A stretch of DNA of 64,000 nucleotides from Buchnera aphidicola (Drepanosiphum platanoidis) (GCF_964020165.1 NZ_OZ026537.1:248001-312000); one strand, 5' to 3'. Numbered from the stretch's first letter, positions 9,225-19,492 are shown. Notes: generated by a model from the sequence alone, not told the origin. Translations and numbers: made by a program.

Positions 9225-9337
9225 AATTTGGTGGGTTCTTAAATAAAAAAAACAAAAAAAAAAAAAAAAAATAAAAATACATCTTGATAAAAAACAATTT
9301 TTTTTTAAAAAAAATATAAAAAAATATTTAAAACATT

Positions 9338-9688
9338 TTATTTTTTAAAAGATTTAAAATTATTAATATTCGTTGTTAAAAAATTAGATAAATTTTCTTT
9401 AGAAGAAACACCTATTTTTGTATTAATAACTTTTTTTTTATACATTAAAATTAAAGTAGGTACACTTTGAATAGAATATTTTAAAGAAACTTTTGGATTT
9501 TTTTCAATATCTACTTTTACAAATTTGATATCTATAAAATTTTTAGATAATTTTTCTAAAATAGGGGATAATAATTTACAAGGATTACACCATTTTGCCC
9601 AAAAATCTATTAAAATAAAATTTTTAGAATTTTTAGAAATAAATAAGTCAAAACTCTCATCAGTTAAATTTTTTATTAAACTTTTCAT
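9338..9688 (-). CDS. trxA: Thioredoxin with WCNPC active site
   Basis: Small cytoplasmic disulfide reductase of 116 residues, with a short C-terminal extension relative to E. coli (109). The thioredoxin fold motifs are present: [13 protein letters not shown] (about 28-40), the cis-proline SVPTLILM, and the helix-3 region. The active site reads WCNPC rather than the usual WCGPC; the codon is AAT where Gly would be GGN. In other Buchnera, as I recall, rep lies between trxA and ilvC; here only ~200 non-coding bases separate them. Confidence 0.93.
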   Translation of the reverse strand: MKSLIKNLTDESFDLFISKNSKNFILIDFWAKWCNPCKLLSPILEKLSKNFIDIKFVKVDIEKNPKVSLKYSIQSVPTLILMYKKKVINTKIGVSSKENLSNFLTTNINNFKSFKK

Positions 9689-9884
9689 AAAACTCCATAT
9701 TTTATTATATTTTTTTATTAATTTTAATATTTAAAAAATTTTATAATAATATGAAATATTAATAATTATAAAATTTTATATTAAAATTATTTATTATTTA
9801 CTTTATATAAAGTTTTTTATTAAAAATTAAATTAAATATTTAAGAAAAAATATTTGTTAAATATCTTAGTAAGAATATTATTTT

Positions 9885-11351
9885 TTATTTTATTTTTTTC
9901 ATTTTAGTCATATAATATCTTAATTTTCTTCCTACTTTTTCAATAGGATGTCTATAAATATTTTCATTTATATTTTTTAATTCAATATTATCTATTTCAT
10001 TTGAAATAGGAGCATTTCCAAAATCTCCATATTTTAAATTATTAATAAAATTTCTTAAAATAGGAACAGCTTTTTGAGAAAATAAATAATTTCCATATTC
10101 TGCAGTATCTGAAATTACTACGTTCATTTCATATAATTTTTTTCTAGAAATTGTATTTGCAATTAATGGTAATTCATGTAAAGATTCATAATACGCAGAT
10201 TTTTCTACAATTCCTGAATCTATCATAATTTCAAAAGATAATTCAATTCCAGCTTTTATTAAAGCCACCATAAATAAACCATGTTCAAAATATTCATCAT
10301 CTAATATATTTCCTTTGTATTGAGGAGAATTTTCAAACATGGATTCTTGAGTTTCTAAACGCCAATTTAATAATTGTTTATCTTTATTATTCCAATCTTT
10401 CATCATATTTTTAGAAAAATCTCCTGATAAAATATCATCCATATGTTTTTGGAATAAAGTTTTAAAAGATTTTTTTAAATTTTCTGATAAATAATATGCT
10501 CTAATTTTTGAAAAATTAGATAAACGATCCATCATTAAACTAATTCCTCCATGCTTTAAACTTTCGGTAATAACTTCCCACCCTTTTTGTAATAGTTGAC
10601 CAGAATATCCTGAATTATGACCTTGATTAATTAAATATTCGTAAGCTACTATAGATCCAGTTTGTAATAATCCACATAAAATAGTTTGCTCTCCCATTAA
10701 ATCAGATTTTACTTCTGCAATAAAAGAAGATTCAAGAACTCCAGCTCTATGAGAACCTATTGAATACGCCCAAGCTTTAGCAATATCTAATCCTTTATTA
10801 TGAATATTATTTTCTTTATGAACAGCAATTAATGTTGGAACTCCAAAACCACGTTTATATTCTGTTCTTACTTCTGTTCCAGGACATTTTGGAGCTACCA
10901 TAATTACAGTTATATCTTTTCTAATTTTTTCTCCCATTTCTACAATATTAAATCCATGTGAATACCCTAAACAAGAATTTTTTTTCATTAATTTTTGAGC
11001 TTTTTTTACAACATAAGAATGATTTTTATCAGGAGTTAAATTAATTACTAAATCTGCAAATGGTATTAAATTTTCATATGAATCAACTATAAATTTATTT
11101 TTTTTAGCTCTTCTCCAAGATTTATTTTTATTTATAATACTTTTATTTTTTAAAGCATATGAAATTGTCAAACCTGAATCCCTCATATTTAAACCTTGAT
11201 TTAAACCTTGAGCTCCACAACCAAGAATAACAATTTTTTTATTTTCTAAAGATTTTTTTTTATTATAAAATTCATTTTTTCTCATTAATCTACATTTTTT
11301 TAATTCTGTTAATTTTTGTCTAAAATTTAAACTATTAAAGTAATTTTTCAT
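9885..11351 (-). CDS. ilvC: Ketol-acid reductoisomerase (class II)
   Basis: Second common step of isoleucine and valine synthesis: NADPH-dependent isomerisation and reduction of acetohydroxy acids. Length 488 residues, the long gammaproteobacterial type (E. coli 491). The nucleotide-binding loop is [18 protein letters not shown] (about 43-60). [19 protein letters not shown] and [13 protein letters not shown] mark the catalytic metal site. It follows ilvD by 29 bases on the same strand, so both are probably co-transcribed. These amino acids are supplied to the aphid host. Confidence 0.98.
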   Translation of the reverse strand: MKNYFNSLNFRQKLTELKKCRLMRKNEFYNKKKSLENKKIVILGCGAQGLNQGLNMRDSGLTISYALKNKSIINKNKSWRRAKKNKFIVDSYENLIPFADLVINLTPDKNHSYVVKKAQKLMKKNSCLGYSHGFNIVEMGEKIRKDITVIMVAPKCPGTEVRTEYKRGFGVPTLIAVHKENNIHNKGLDIAKAWAYSIGSHRAGVLESSFIAEVKSDLMGEQTILCGLLQTGSIVAYEYLINQGHNSGYSGQLLQKGWEVITESLKHGGISLMMDRLSNFSKIRAYYLSENLKKSFKTLFQKHMDDILSGDFSKNMMKDWNNKDKQLLNWRLETQESMFENSPQYKGNILDDEYFEHGLFMVALIKAGIELSFEIMIDSGIVEKSAYYESLHELPLIANTISRKKLYEMNVVISDTAEYGNYLFSQKAVPILRNFINNLKYGDFGNAPISNEIDNIELKNINENIYRHPIEKVGRKLRYYMTKMKKIK

Positions 11352-11380
11352 ATAATATCTAACACCTTTAATATTTATAG

Positions 11381-13267
11381 TTATTTATTATTAAAATATA
11401 TTTTTGACAAATCTCTTGTTGCTCCTTTATCTGCACTGTTTGCAAAAAAAGAATAATATTTTAAAGAATTTGAAATGTTACGATTTCTTGATAAAGGAAG
11501 ATAACCTTTTAAACCTTTTTTATTTTCTTCATTTTTTCTAAAATTTAAAATTTTTAAAGAAATTTTTAAAGAAATAGATCTTTTTAAAATATCTATTTCA
11601 ATAATGTCTCCATTTCTAATTAATGCTATTTCTCCTTTATTTGCAGCTTCTGGTGAAATATGTCCAATTGACAGCCCTGAAGTTCCTCCAGAAAATCTAC
11701 CGTCTGTAATTAAAGCACATTTTTGATCTAATTTCATAGCTTTTAAATAAGTAGTAGGATAAAGCATCTCTTGCATTCCAGGTCCTCCTTTAGGACCTTC
11801 ATATCTAATAACTACAATATGACCGGGTTTTATTAAACCAGATAAAATTGCTGTAGAAGCTTCTTCTTGACTTTCATAAACTTGAGCAATTCCTGAAAAA
11901 AAGTATAATGCTTTATTTACTCCAGCTGTTTTAACAATACATCCATTTTTAGCAATATTTCCGTATAAAATAGCTAAGCCTCCATCTTTATTATATGCAT
12001 GTTTAAATGATCTGATACAACCAGATTTTCTATTAATATCTAATTTTTTCCAAAAAAAAGATTGAGAAAAAGGTAATTTGGTTTTTTTTCTTCCTGGTCC
12101 AGATTTATACATTTTTTTTATTTTTTTATTTTTTGTAACTAAAATATCATATTTTTTTAAAGTACTTTTTAATGTTTTTCCTAAAATATTTTTAACTTTA
12201 TTATTTAATAACTTCAATTTATTTAATTCTGATAAAATAGCAATGATACCTCCAGCTCGATGAACATCTTCTACATGATATTTAGAAGTACTAGGGGAGA
12301 CTTTACATAAATGAGGAACTTTTCTTGAAAGAAAATCAATATCTTTCATAGTAAAATTTATTTTTCCTTCTATTGCCGCTGCTAATAAATGTAATACAGT
12401 ATTTGTCGATCCACCCATAGCTATATCAACAGACATTGCATTAAAAAAAGAAGATTTATTAGCTATATTTCTAGGTAACAAACTAAAATTATTTTTTTTA
12501 TAAAAATTTTTAGTAATTTTTACAATTACTCGAGCAGATTTTAAAAATAATTTTTTTCTCTCAGAATGTGTAGCTAATAAAGTACCATTACCTGGAAGTG
12601 CTAAACCTAAAGCTTCTATTAAACAATTCATAGAATTTGCTGTAAACATTCCAGAGCAAGATCCACAAGTAGGACAAGCAGATTTTTCTATTTTAAGTGA
12701 TTTTTTTTGACTTATATTTGGATCTATTCCATTTACAATAGCATCAACTAAATCTATTTTTTTAGAAAATTTTAAAGAATTTTTTGATACTGAATTATTT
12801 TTTTGGCCAGCCTCCATTGGCCCTCCTGAAACAAATACTGTTGGTATATTTAATCTTAATGCGCTCATTAACATTCCAGGAGTAATTTTATCACAATTAG
12901 AAATACAGATCATAGCATCAACACAATGTGCATTTATCATATATTCTACTGAATCTGCTATTAAATCTCTAGAAGGAAGAGAGTATAACATTCCTGAATG
13001 ACCCATAGCAATTCCATCATCTATAGCGATAGTATTAAATTCTTTAGGAACTCCACCTAATTTATAAATTTCTTTAGAAATTAAAGATCCTACAGATTGC
13101 AAATGTATATGTCCTGGTACAAATTCTGTGAAAGAATTAACTACTGCAATAATTGGTTTTTTAAAATCTTCATCAATCATTCCAGTAGCTCTCCAAAGTG
13201 ATCGAGCACCAGACATATTACGCCCATTAGTGGTTGTTTTTGATCGATATTCTGGCATTTTATACAT
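11381..13267 (-). CDS. ilvD: Dihydroxy-acid dehydratase
   Basis: Iron-sulfur enzyme of branched-chain amino acid synthesis producing 2-keto acids from dihydroxy acids. Length 628 residues (E. coli 616). Cluster and Mg-binding signatures are intact: [13 protein letters not shown] (about 122-134), [18 protein letters not shown] (about 194-211) and [20 protein letters not shown] near the C-terminus. It begins the ilvD-ilvC pair. As an Fe-S enzyme it depends on the isc machinery encoded nearby. Confidence 0.98.
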   Translation of the reverse strand: MYKMPEYRSKTTTNGRNMSGARSLWRATGMIDEDFKKPIIAVVNSFTEFVPGHIHLQSVGSLISKEIYKLGGVPKEFNTIAIDDGIAMGHSGMLYSLPSRDLIADSVEYMINAHCVDAMICISNCDKITPGMLMSALRLNIPTVFVSGGPMEAGQKNNSVSKNSLKFSKKIDLVDAIVNGIDPNISQKKSLKIEKSACPTCGSCSGMFTANSMNCLIEALGLALPGNGTLLATHSERKKLFLKSARVIVKITKNFYKKNNFSLLPRNIANKSSFFNAMSVDIAMGGSTNTVLHLLAAAIEGKINFTMKDIDFLSRKVPHLCKVSPSTSKYHVEDVHRAGGIIAILSELNKLKLLNNKVKNILGKTLKSTLKKYDILVTKNKKIKKMYKSGPGRKKTKLPFSQSFFWKKLDINRKSGCIRSFKHAYNKDGGLAILYGNIAKNGCIVKTAGVNKALYFFSGIAQVYESQEEASTAILSGLIKPGHIVVIRYEGPKGGPGMQEMLYPTTYLKAMKLDQKCALITDGRFSGGTSGLSIGHISPEAANKGEIALIRNGDIIEIDILKRSISLKISLKILNFRKNEENKKGLKGYLPLSRNRNISNSLKYYSFFANSADKGATRDLSKIYFNNK

Positions 13268-13611
13268 CTCTTATTTTTTTTTTAAAATATTTAATTTTAA
13301 ATTAAATCTTTTTTAAATAAAAAAATAAAATTTATAAAAATAATAAATATATTTTTTAAAAAATATAATAATTATATATAATATATATATTATATAATAT
13401 ATATATTATTTAATTTATTTTTATTTTTTAATATTTTATAAATTTTTTTATTATATTTTATTTTTATTAAATATTATTATAATTAAAAATATTTTAAATT
13501 AATTTTTTTTTGAATTTTATTTAAGAAATAAATATCATAATTATTATTTCATATTTTTTAATTTTTAATATAAAAATTAAATTTTTTTGATATAAAAATT
13601 TTATTTTTTTT
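13268..13611. other. Intergenic region upstream of ilvD
   Basis: A 344-bp gap between ilvD and tRNA-Trp, both on the minus strand. It must contain the ilvDC promoter and the end of the tRNA transcript. It holds an AT dinucleotide microsatellite (about 13374-13408, tatataatatatatat type). I see no leader peptide rich in Ile/Leu/Val codons and no attenuator like that of the E. coli ilv operon. Confidence 0.5.
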
Positions 13612-13684
13612 CAGGAGCGGAGGGATTTGAACCCTCAACTTTCGGTTTTGGAGACCGATGCTCTACCAGTTGAACTACACTCCT
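13612..13684 (-). tRNA. trpT: tRNA-Trp (CCA)
   Basis: Anticodon arm TCGGT-CTCCAAA-ACCGA gives anticodon CCA. The acceptor AGGAGTG pairs with CGCTCCT (one G-T pair), the T arm is GAGGG-TTCAAAT-CCCTC, and the discriminator is G as in E. coli trpT. No CCA tail is encoded. It stands alone between ilvD and iscS. Confidence 0.96.
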
Positions 13685-13876
13685 AAAAAAATAAAATAAA
13701 TTGAATTTAAAATTTTTTTTATTTTAAAAGAAATTATTTTTTAAATAATTTTGATACTTATTTATATACTATATAATTTTAATTTAATCAAGTATTAAAA
13801 ATTTTTTAAAATAATAAAAATTAATTTAAAACTAAAAAAATATTTAATTTTTTTTAAAAAAAATAAGAAAAAAAAT

Positions 13877-15091
13877 ATGAAATTTCCAATTTATTTAGAT
13901 TATTCATCTACTACACCAGTAGATATTAAAGTTTTAAAAGAAATGAAAAAATATTTAACTTTTAAGGGAAAATTTGGAAATCCAGCTTCTAGATCACATA
14001 AATTTGGATGGGAAGCTGAAGAAGCTGTAGATATGTCAAGAATAAAAATTTCTAATTTAATACATGCAAAACCTGAAGAAATTATTTTTACTTCAGGGGC
14101 AACTGAATCTAACAATCTAGCAATTAAAGGAGTAGCATCTTTTTATAAATCTAATGGAAATCATATTATTACTTGTCAAACTGAACATAAATCTATATTA
14201 GATTCATGTAGATATTTAGAGCTAAAAGGATTTAAAGTTACTTATTTAAAAACTAATAAAAAAGGTTTAATTAATATTAAAGATATCAAAAAAAATATAA
14301 ATAAAAATACTATTTTAATATCTATTATGCATGTTAACAACGAAACAGGAGTTATTCAAAATATAAAAAAAATTGGTAAAATATGTTTAAGTAATAATAT
14401 TTTATTCCATGTAGACGCTACACAAAGTATTGGAAAAATTTCTATTAATTTAAAAAAAAAATATATTAATTTAATGTCTTTTTCTGCTCATAAAATATAT
14501 GGTCCAAAAGGTATTGGAGTTTTGTATATTAGAAAAAATCCTAGAATACGATTATCTCCATTAATACATGGAGGAGGACATGAAAGAGGTATGAGATCTG
14601 GGACATTACCTGTTCATCAAATTGTAGGAATGTCTAAAGCTTGTGAAATTATAGAAAAAAATATAAAAAAAGAATATATAAAAATTAAAAATTTACGAAA
14701 TATTTTATGGAATGGTATTTCTAAAATTAAAGAAATAAACTTAAATAGTAATCTTAATCATAAAGGAGTTCCTCATATACTTAATATAAGCTTTAAATAT
14801 GTTGAAGGAGAATCTTTAATTATGGCATTAAAAAATTTAGGAATATCTTCAGGTTCAGCGTGTACATCTTCAAGTTTAGAGCCTTCTTATGTTTTAAAAT
14901 CAATGGGTTTAAATGATGAATTAGCTCATAGTTCAATTAGATTTTCTATTGGAAGATTTACGACAGAACAAGATATAATTTATACAATTAAAATTTTAAA
15001 AAAATCTATTAATAAATTAAGAAAAATTTCTCCTTTATGGGAAATGTTTCAAGATGGAATAGATATTGAAAAAATAAATTGGAAAAAATAA
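13877..15091 (+). CDS. iscS: Cysteine desulfurase IscS
   Basis: PLP enzyme that takes sulfur from cysteine for Fe-S clusters and tRNA thiolation. Exactly the family length (404 residues). The PLP-binding lysine is in [12 protein letters not shown] (about 202-213), the cofactor region includes DATQSIGK, and the mobile active-site cysteine lies in [15 protein letters not shown] (Cys about 328). It heads the cluster iscS-iscU-hscB-fdx on the plus strand. No iscR is present, so the usual repressor control is absent here. Confidence 0.98.
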   Translation: MKFPIYLDYSSTTPVDIKVLKEMKKYLTFKGKFGNPASRSHKFGWEAEEAVDMSRIKISNLIHAKPEEIIFTSGATESNNLAIKGVASFYKSNGNHIITCQTEHKSILDSCRYLELKGFKVTYLKTNKKGLINIKDIKKNINKNTILISIMHVNNETGVIQNIKKIGKICLSNNILFHVDATQSIGKISINLKKKYINLMSFSAHKIYGPKGIGVLYIRKNPRIRLSPLIHGGGHERGMRSGTLPVHQIVGMSKACEIIEKNIKKEYIKIKNLRNILWNGISKIKEINLNSNLNHKGVPHILNISFKYVEGESLIMALKNLGISSGSACTSSSLEPSYVLKSMGLNDELAHSSIRFSIGRFTTEQDIIYTIKILKKSINKLRKISPLWEMFQDGIDIEKINWKK

Positions 15092-15137
15092 AATTAAAAT
15101 AAATTTAAAAATTTTATCAATAAAAGGTATATTTAAA

Positions 15138-15527
15138 ATGTCATATAGTAAAAAAGTAATTGATCATTATGAAAATCCTAGAAATGTTGGTTCTTTTTTA
15201 AAAAAAAATAATAAAAATATTGGAAATGGACTAGTAGGAGCTCCAGCTTGTGGAGATGTTATGAAATTGCAAATTAAAGTAAATAAAAAAAATATTATTG
15301 AAGATGTAAAATTTAAAACATATGGGTGTGGATCAGCTATTGCTTCAAGCTCTTTAATCACAGAATGGATTAAAGGAAAATCAATTTCACAAGCAAAAAA
15401 AATAAAAAATTCTGAAATAGTTCGAGAATTAAGTTTACCACCTATAAAAGTTCATTGCTCTATACTTGCTGAAGAAGCTATAAAAGCAGCAATACAAGAT
15501 TATAAAAAAAAAAATAACATAAAATAA
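15138..15527 (+). CDS. iscU: Fe-S cluster scaffold IscU
   Basis: Scaffold on which IscS builds 2Fe-2S clusters. Length 129 residues (E. coli 128). All three cluster cysteines are in place: APACGDVMKLQI (Cys about 38), YGCGSAIASSS (about 64) and KVHCSILAEEAI (about 107). LPPIK just before the last cysteine is the motif read by the HscA chaperone in E. coli (LPPVK), with a conservative V-to-I change. hscA itself is missing from the cluster. Confidence 0.98.
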   Translation: MSYSKKVIDHYENPRNVGSFLKKNNKNIGNGLVGAPACGDVMKLQIKVNKKNIIEDVKFKTYGCGSAIASSSLITEWIKGKSISQAKKIKNSEIVRELSLPPIKVHCSILAEEAIKAAIQDYKKKNNIK

Positions 15528-15560
15528 AAAAAATTTTTTTTCATTTTAAAGGAAAAAATT

Positions 15561-16082
15561 ATGAATAAAAATTATTTTGTTATGTTTAATTTAAAAAAAA
15601 AATTTAATATTAATAAAAAAAAATTAACTAAAAATTTTTATTCTTTACAAAAAAAATTTCATCCTGATATGAATGTTTTAAAATCTAACAAAATAAAAAA
15701 TAAATTTTTAAAGAAATCTATACAAATTAATCAAGGTTATAAAATATTAAAAAATTCTTTTAAACGAGCAAAATATTTTTTAAAGATAAATAATATCAAA
15801 ATTTCAAAAAAATGTTTTTTTGAACAATCTTTTTTAATGAAACAAATTAAATTACATAAAAAATTTAATGTGTTAAGAAAATTAAAAAATAAAAAAAAAA
15901 TAAAAAAATTAATAAAAAAAATTAAAATTTTAATTAATAATTATAAAAAAAAATTAACATATCATATTTTTAAAAAAAATTGGAAATCTTGCAAATTAAA
16001 AATTTTTAAAATTTCTTTTTTAAAAAAGTTCAAAAAAAACGTTGAAAAATTTATTTTTAATTTATCATTTAAAAAAAATTAA
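15561..16082 (+). CDS. hscB: Fe-S co-chaperone HscB (J-protein)
   Basis: J-domain protein that delivers IscU to the Hsp70 HscA and stimulates its ATPase. Length 173 residues (E. coli 171). The J-domain has the essential HPD at residues 34-36 (LQKKFHPDM). The C-terminal IscU-binding helical domain is recognisable by position and length but is strongly lysine-rich. In E. coli and, as I recall, other Buchnera, hscA follows directly. Here 165 non-coding bases lead to fdx instead. Confidence 0.9.
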   Translation: MNKNYFVMFNLKKKFNINKKKLTKNFYSLQKKFHPDMNVLKSNKIKNKFLKKSIQINQGYKILKNSFKRAKYFLKINNIKISKKCFFEQSFLMKQIKLHKKFNVLRKLKNKKKIKKLIKKIKILINNYKKKLTYHIFKKNWKSCKLKIFKISFLKKFKKNVEKFIFNLSFKKN

Positions 16083-16247
16083 AAAATATTATTATTAACT
16101 TTACTTTATATAATTAAAATTAAATTAATATTTTAATATTCTTAATATATTATATATATGTATATATATTTATTTAAATTTTTATTTTTTAATTAATTAC
16201 TTTTTTATAAGTAATTAATTATTAATTTATTTTAGAGTATAAAAAAT
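16083..16247. other. Short spacer where hscA is expected
   Basis: The gap between hscB and fdx is 165 bp, very AT-rich, with no reading frame and no similarity to an Hsp70 that I can see. The ~1.85-kb hscA gene that normally stands here is therefore fully deleted, not a pseudogene. Confidence 0.75.
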
Positions 16248-16580
16248 ATGCCAAAAATAAAATTTTTTAATCATAAAAATATTTTATTAAATAAAAATGA
16301 TATTCATGCAAAAAAAGGCGAATCTATTTTAAATATAGCTTTAAAGAATAATATTTTTATTGAACATGCATGTGAAAAATCTTGTTCTTGTAGTACTTGT
16401 CATTGTATTGTAATTAAAGGTTATAACTCTTTATCAAAAAAAAAAGAAGAAGAAGATGATATTTTAGATAAAGCTTGGGGTTTAGAACCTAATAGCAGAT
16501 TATCTTGTCAAGCTAAATTAGGAAGTAAAAATGTAAAAATTAAAATTCCTTTATATAATAATCATCAAAATAATAAATAA
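16248..16580 (+). CDS. fdx: 2Fe-2S ferredoxin of the isc system
   Basis: Adrenodoxin-type ferredoxin giving electrons for cluster assembly. Length 110 residues (E. coli 111). The four cluster cysteines are in HACEKSCSCSTCHC (about 42, 48, 51) and RLSCQAK (about 87). DILDKAWGLEPNSRL is nearly the E. coli sequence. It ends the isc cluster and converges on der, with a hairpin terminator between them. The reductase at 611 (fpr) is a plausible electron donor. Confidence 0.97.
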   Translation: MPKIKFFNHKNILLNKNDIHAKKGESILNIALKNNIFIEHACEKSCSCSTCHCIVIKGYNSLSKKKEEEDDILDKAWGLEPNSRLSCQAKLGSKNVKIKIPLYNNHQNNK

Positions 16581-16627
16581 TTTTTAAAAAATTTTTTTAA
16601 TATATAAATAATTAATTAAAATGATAT

Positions 16628-16669
16628 ATATAAGATCTAAAAATTTTTTGTAATTCTTAGATCTTATAT
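16628..16669. terminator. Bidirectional hairpin terminator between fdx and der
   Basis: Perfect 13-bp inverted repeat: atataagatctaa at 16628-16640 and ttagatcttatat at 16657-16669, with a 16-base loop. T- or A-rich sequence follows on both sides. It lies exactly between two convergent genes, so it can serve both transcripts. Confidence 0.8.
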
Positions 16670-16671
16670 TT

Positions 16672-18090
16672 TCATTTATTATTCTTATAAGGATTAAAGC
16701 TTTCTTTAAAATATAAAACCAAAGAATTTCCAGAAATTTTAAAAAATTTTTTAAAAAAATTTAACAAATATTTTTTATATTCTTGTGTTAAATATTTTAT
16801 ACGAGTTCCATGAATAATTATTTTTATGGGATTTAATCCACCTAAATGTATATATTTTAATTTTATTTTCTTTTTAAAAACTAAATTATTAATAGGATAT
16901 TTTAACAACGCATTTTTTAAAATTTTATTTAATGTTGAGCTTTTAATTTTTTTTTTATAAAATTTTTTAATTAAATAAATAGAATTTAACAATTTTTTAA
17001 TATCTTTATTTAATAAAGCTGATAAATAAAAAATTTTTAAAAAACATAAAAATTTAAATTTAATTTTTATTTCTTTTTTAAAAATTTTTTTTTCTTTTTT
17101 TGAAAGAATATCCCATTTATTTACTATTATTATTATAGAAATTTTGTTTTTTAAAATGAAACTAGACAATTTCAAATCCTGTCTAGAAATTAATTTTTTA
17201 CTAGCATCAATAATCAATAAAGCAACATTTGTAAAATTAATTATCTTTTTTATAGAAAAAAAAGTAATTTTATCAATAACGTTTTTTTTTTTTTTTATTC
17301 CAGCTGTATCGATAAAAATAAAATTTTCATTTTTATATTTTTTTGAATTCCAAATATTATCTCGAGTAGTTCCAGGTTTTTTAGAAGTTAATAATTTTTT
17401 TTCTTGTAAAATATTATTTATTAATGTAGATTTTCCTGCATTAGGTTGACCAATACATATAATTTTAAAAATTTTAGGAAAATTATATTTAAATTCTTTT
17501 ATTTTTTTTGATTTTAAAAAATCATTAGAGGTGGAAACATTTTTTTTTTTTAAACATAAAAATTTTTTTTTATCTTTTTTAAAATTTTTAAGAAAATAAT
17601 AAAAAAAAATTTTTTCAATAGTTTGTTTTATTCCATGCCCATGAGCTGAGGAAACAAAAAAAATTTTTTTAAATCCAATTTCATAAAAATTATGAAAAAA
17701 TTTATATTTTTTTTTAAAATTATCAATTTTATTAATTATAAGAAAAACATTTTTTTTTGATATTTTTTTTAAATATTTAGCGATTTCTTTATCTTCAAAA
17801 GTTAACCCTACTTTTCCATCAACAACAAAAAATATTAGTTGAGATTGTTGTATCGCTTTTTTTGTATTTAAAAAAATTTTTGAGTGTGTTACAAATTTAA
17901 ACTTTGAAAATTTTATTCCAGCTGTATCGATTAAAATAATTTTTTTATTTTTAAACATAAAAAACCCATAATTTAAATCTTTAGTAAATCCTTTAATTTT
18001 AGAAACTAAAGCTTTTTTAGATTTTGTTAATCTATTAAATAACATTGATTTTCCAACATTTTCTCTTCCGATTAAAGATATAGTTAACAT
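16672..18090 (-). CDS. der: Ribosome assembly GTPase Der (EngA)
   Basis: GTPase with two tandem G domains plus a KH-like C-terminal domain, needed for 50S subunit maturation. 472 residues (E. coli 490). The first P-loop is GRENVGKSMLFNRLT (about 7-21) with DTAGI and NKID; the second is GQPNAGKSTLINN (about 216-228) with DTAGI and NKWD. The KH-like end (IHGTRIKYL) is present. The first P-loop has ENVGKSM where PNVGKST is usual, which keeps the key GKS. Confidence 0.96.
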   Translation of the reverse strand: MLTISLIGRENVGKSMLFNRLTKSKKALVSKIKGFTKDLNYGFFMFKNKKIILIDTAGIKFSKFKFVTHSKIFLNTKKAIQQSQLIFFVVDGKVGLTFEDKEIAKYLKKISKKNVFLIINKIDNFKKKYKFFHNFYEIGFKKIFFVSSAHGHGIKQTIEKIFFYYFLKNFKKDKKKFLCLKKKNVSTSNDFLKSKKIKEFKYNFPKIFKIICIGQPNAGKSTLINNILQEKKLLTSKKPGTTRDNIWNSKKYKNENFIFIDTAGIKKKKNVIDKITFFSIKKIINFTNVALLIIDASKKLISRQDLKLSSFILKNKISIIIIVNKWDILSKKEKKIFKKEIKIKFKFLCFLKIFYLSALLNKDIKKLLNSIYLIKKFYKKKIKSSTLNKILKNALLKYPINNLVFKKKIKLKYIHLGGLNPIKIIIHGTRIKYLTQEYKKYLLNFFKKFFKISGNSLVLYFKESFNPYKNNK

Positions 18091-19492
18091 AATTTTTCCA
18101 AAAATTTTATATAAAATTTTTAATGAAATAACAAAAAAAATTTATAAAATTAAATAATTATAAAAATATTAAAAAATTTTTAATATTTTTTAAATTAAAT
18201 TTTTTAATATGTTATTTTTTTATTTATTTCTATAAACTTATATTTTTTAATAAAAATTTTTATAAATTTAAAATATATTAAATTTTTTAATTTTTTTATA
18301 CAAATTTTAAAAATTTATAAACAAAAAATTTTATAAAATTATTTTTTTTTAATTTTTTTAAATTTTAATAAGTAAAAGTAAATAAATATTTTAAAATTTT
18401 TATAATTTTTAAGTAAATTTTAAAATTTAAAATATATTTTTTTTATATATGAAAAAAATATTAAATACTTATATTATTAATAATTTTTTTATATATTTAA
18501 AATATATATTTTAATTTTTTATTATTAATTTTTAAAATTTTTTTATATTATAACTTTTAATTATTTATATAAAATTTATAAATTTTAAATATATAAAAAA
18601 AAAATTAAAAAAAATAAAAATAAAAATAAAATTATTAATAAATAATTTTTTTATTTTTTTTATTAATTTTAAAATAAAATAATTATAAAAATATAAAAAA
18701 TATAAAAAATTATAAATTTATTTAATATAAAATATATTATATATACATATATATACATATATATATTAACATTAATTAATAACATTAATATCAAAAAAAA
18801 TAAAAAAAAATAAAATTAAATTAATCAATTTAATTTTATTTTTTATCTTTAAATAATTTTTAATTTTAAAATAATAAAAAAAAATTAAAAATTTTATAAA
18901 AATTTTTAATTTTAATATATAAAATTTTAAAAAAAATTTTAATTAAAATTAATTTAATTAAAAATAATTTTATTATTTTATTTTTTTTAAATTCTATTTA
19001 ATATTTTATAAAATATAAAAAATATAATTAAAATAAATAATATTTCTTATCTTTTCATATATAATAGTGTTTCATCTGTTTTCTATCTCATCTCTATAGA
19101 TATATTGTATAAATATTTTATCTAGATATGAGAGATAGATATAGAAATATATCTTATTTTATAAGATATATTTCTATATCTATCTCTCATATCTAGATAA
19201 AATATTTATTCTATATATCTATAGAGATGAGATAGAAAACAGATGAAACACTATTATATATGAAAAGATAAGAAATAAATTTTTTTTTTTTTTTTATTAT
19301 TAATTATATTATTTTTTAATTTTAAATATTAAATAAATTTTAAAAATTTTAAAATATATAAAATATAAAATATTTTTATTAATTTTTAAATTTAAAAAAA
19401 TTTTAAATTTTTTTAAAATTTTATATATTAAAATTAAAAATTTTAAACAAATAATAATATAATAACTTTAATTAATGGTAATTTTAATAAAA
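18091..19492. other. Gene-free divergent region der-mnmG, possible origin region
   Basis: About 1.4 kb without any gene between the divergent der (minus) and mnmG (plus). Most of it is nearly pure A+T with many short A and T runs. Its outstanding element is the palindrome at 19041-19277 described separately. In gammaproteobacteria the region next to mnmG (gidA) is where oriC commonly lies and Buchnera genomes are usually numbered from here, so an origin is a reasonable guess. I found no match to the DnaA box TTATCCACA by eye. Confidence 0.55.
19041..19277. repeat. Giant near-perfect palindrome, 117-bp arms, 3-nt loop
   Basis: Left arm 19041-19157 and right arm 19161-19277 are reverse complements around the loop ttt (19158-19160). 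Only two positions fail to pair, both T against T: 19106/19212 and 19108/19210. The arms are visibly richer in G and C than the sequence on either side. Symmetry stops abruptly at both ends. Within it the octamer GAGATAGA or its complement occurs four times (19082-19089, 19132-19139, 19179-19186, 19229-19236). It lies about 215 bp upstream of mnmG. Function is unknown: candidates are an origin structure, a cruciform or hairpin RNA, a mobile-element remnant, or an assembly join. Confidence 0.95.

Noticed and set aside
13374..13408. TA-repeat upstream of ilvD as a regulatory element
   Set aside because: Simple dinucleotide tract without defined symmetry; similar tracts occur at 16140, 18730 and 57960.
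16083..16247. Decayed hscA pseudogene
   Set aside because: The spacer is only 165 bp and shows no Hsp70 motif, so the gene is deleted, not degraded in place.
19041..19277. Palindrome as an insertion sequence or MITE
   Set aside because: No transposase remnant, no clear target-site duplication at the ends and no second copy in the window. It cannot be fully excluded, but nothing supports it.
18091..19474. DnaA boxes as direct evidence for oriC
   Set aside because: No match to TTATCCACA or a one-base variant was found by eye in the der-mnmG or dnaN-rpmH gaps. The origin remains an inference from synteny only.
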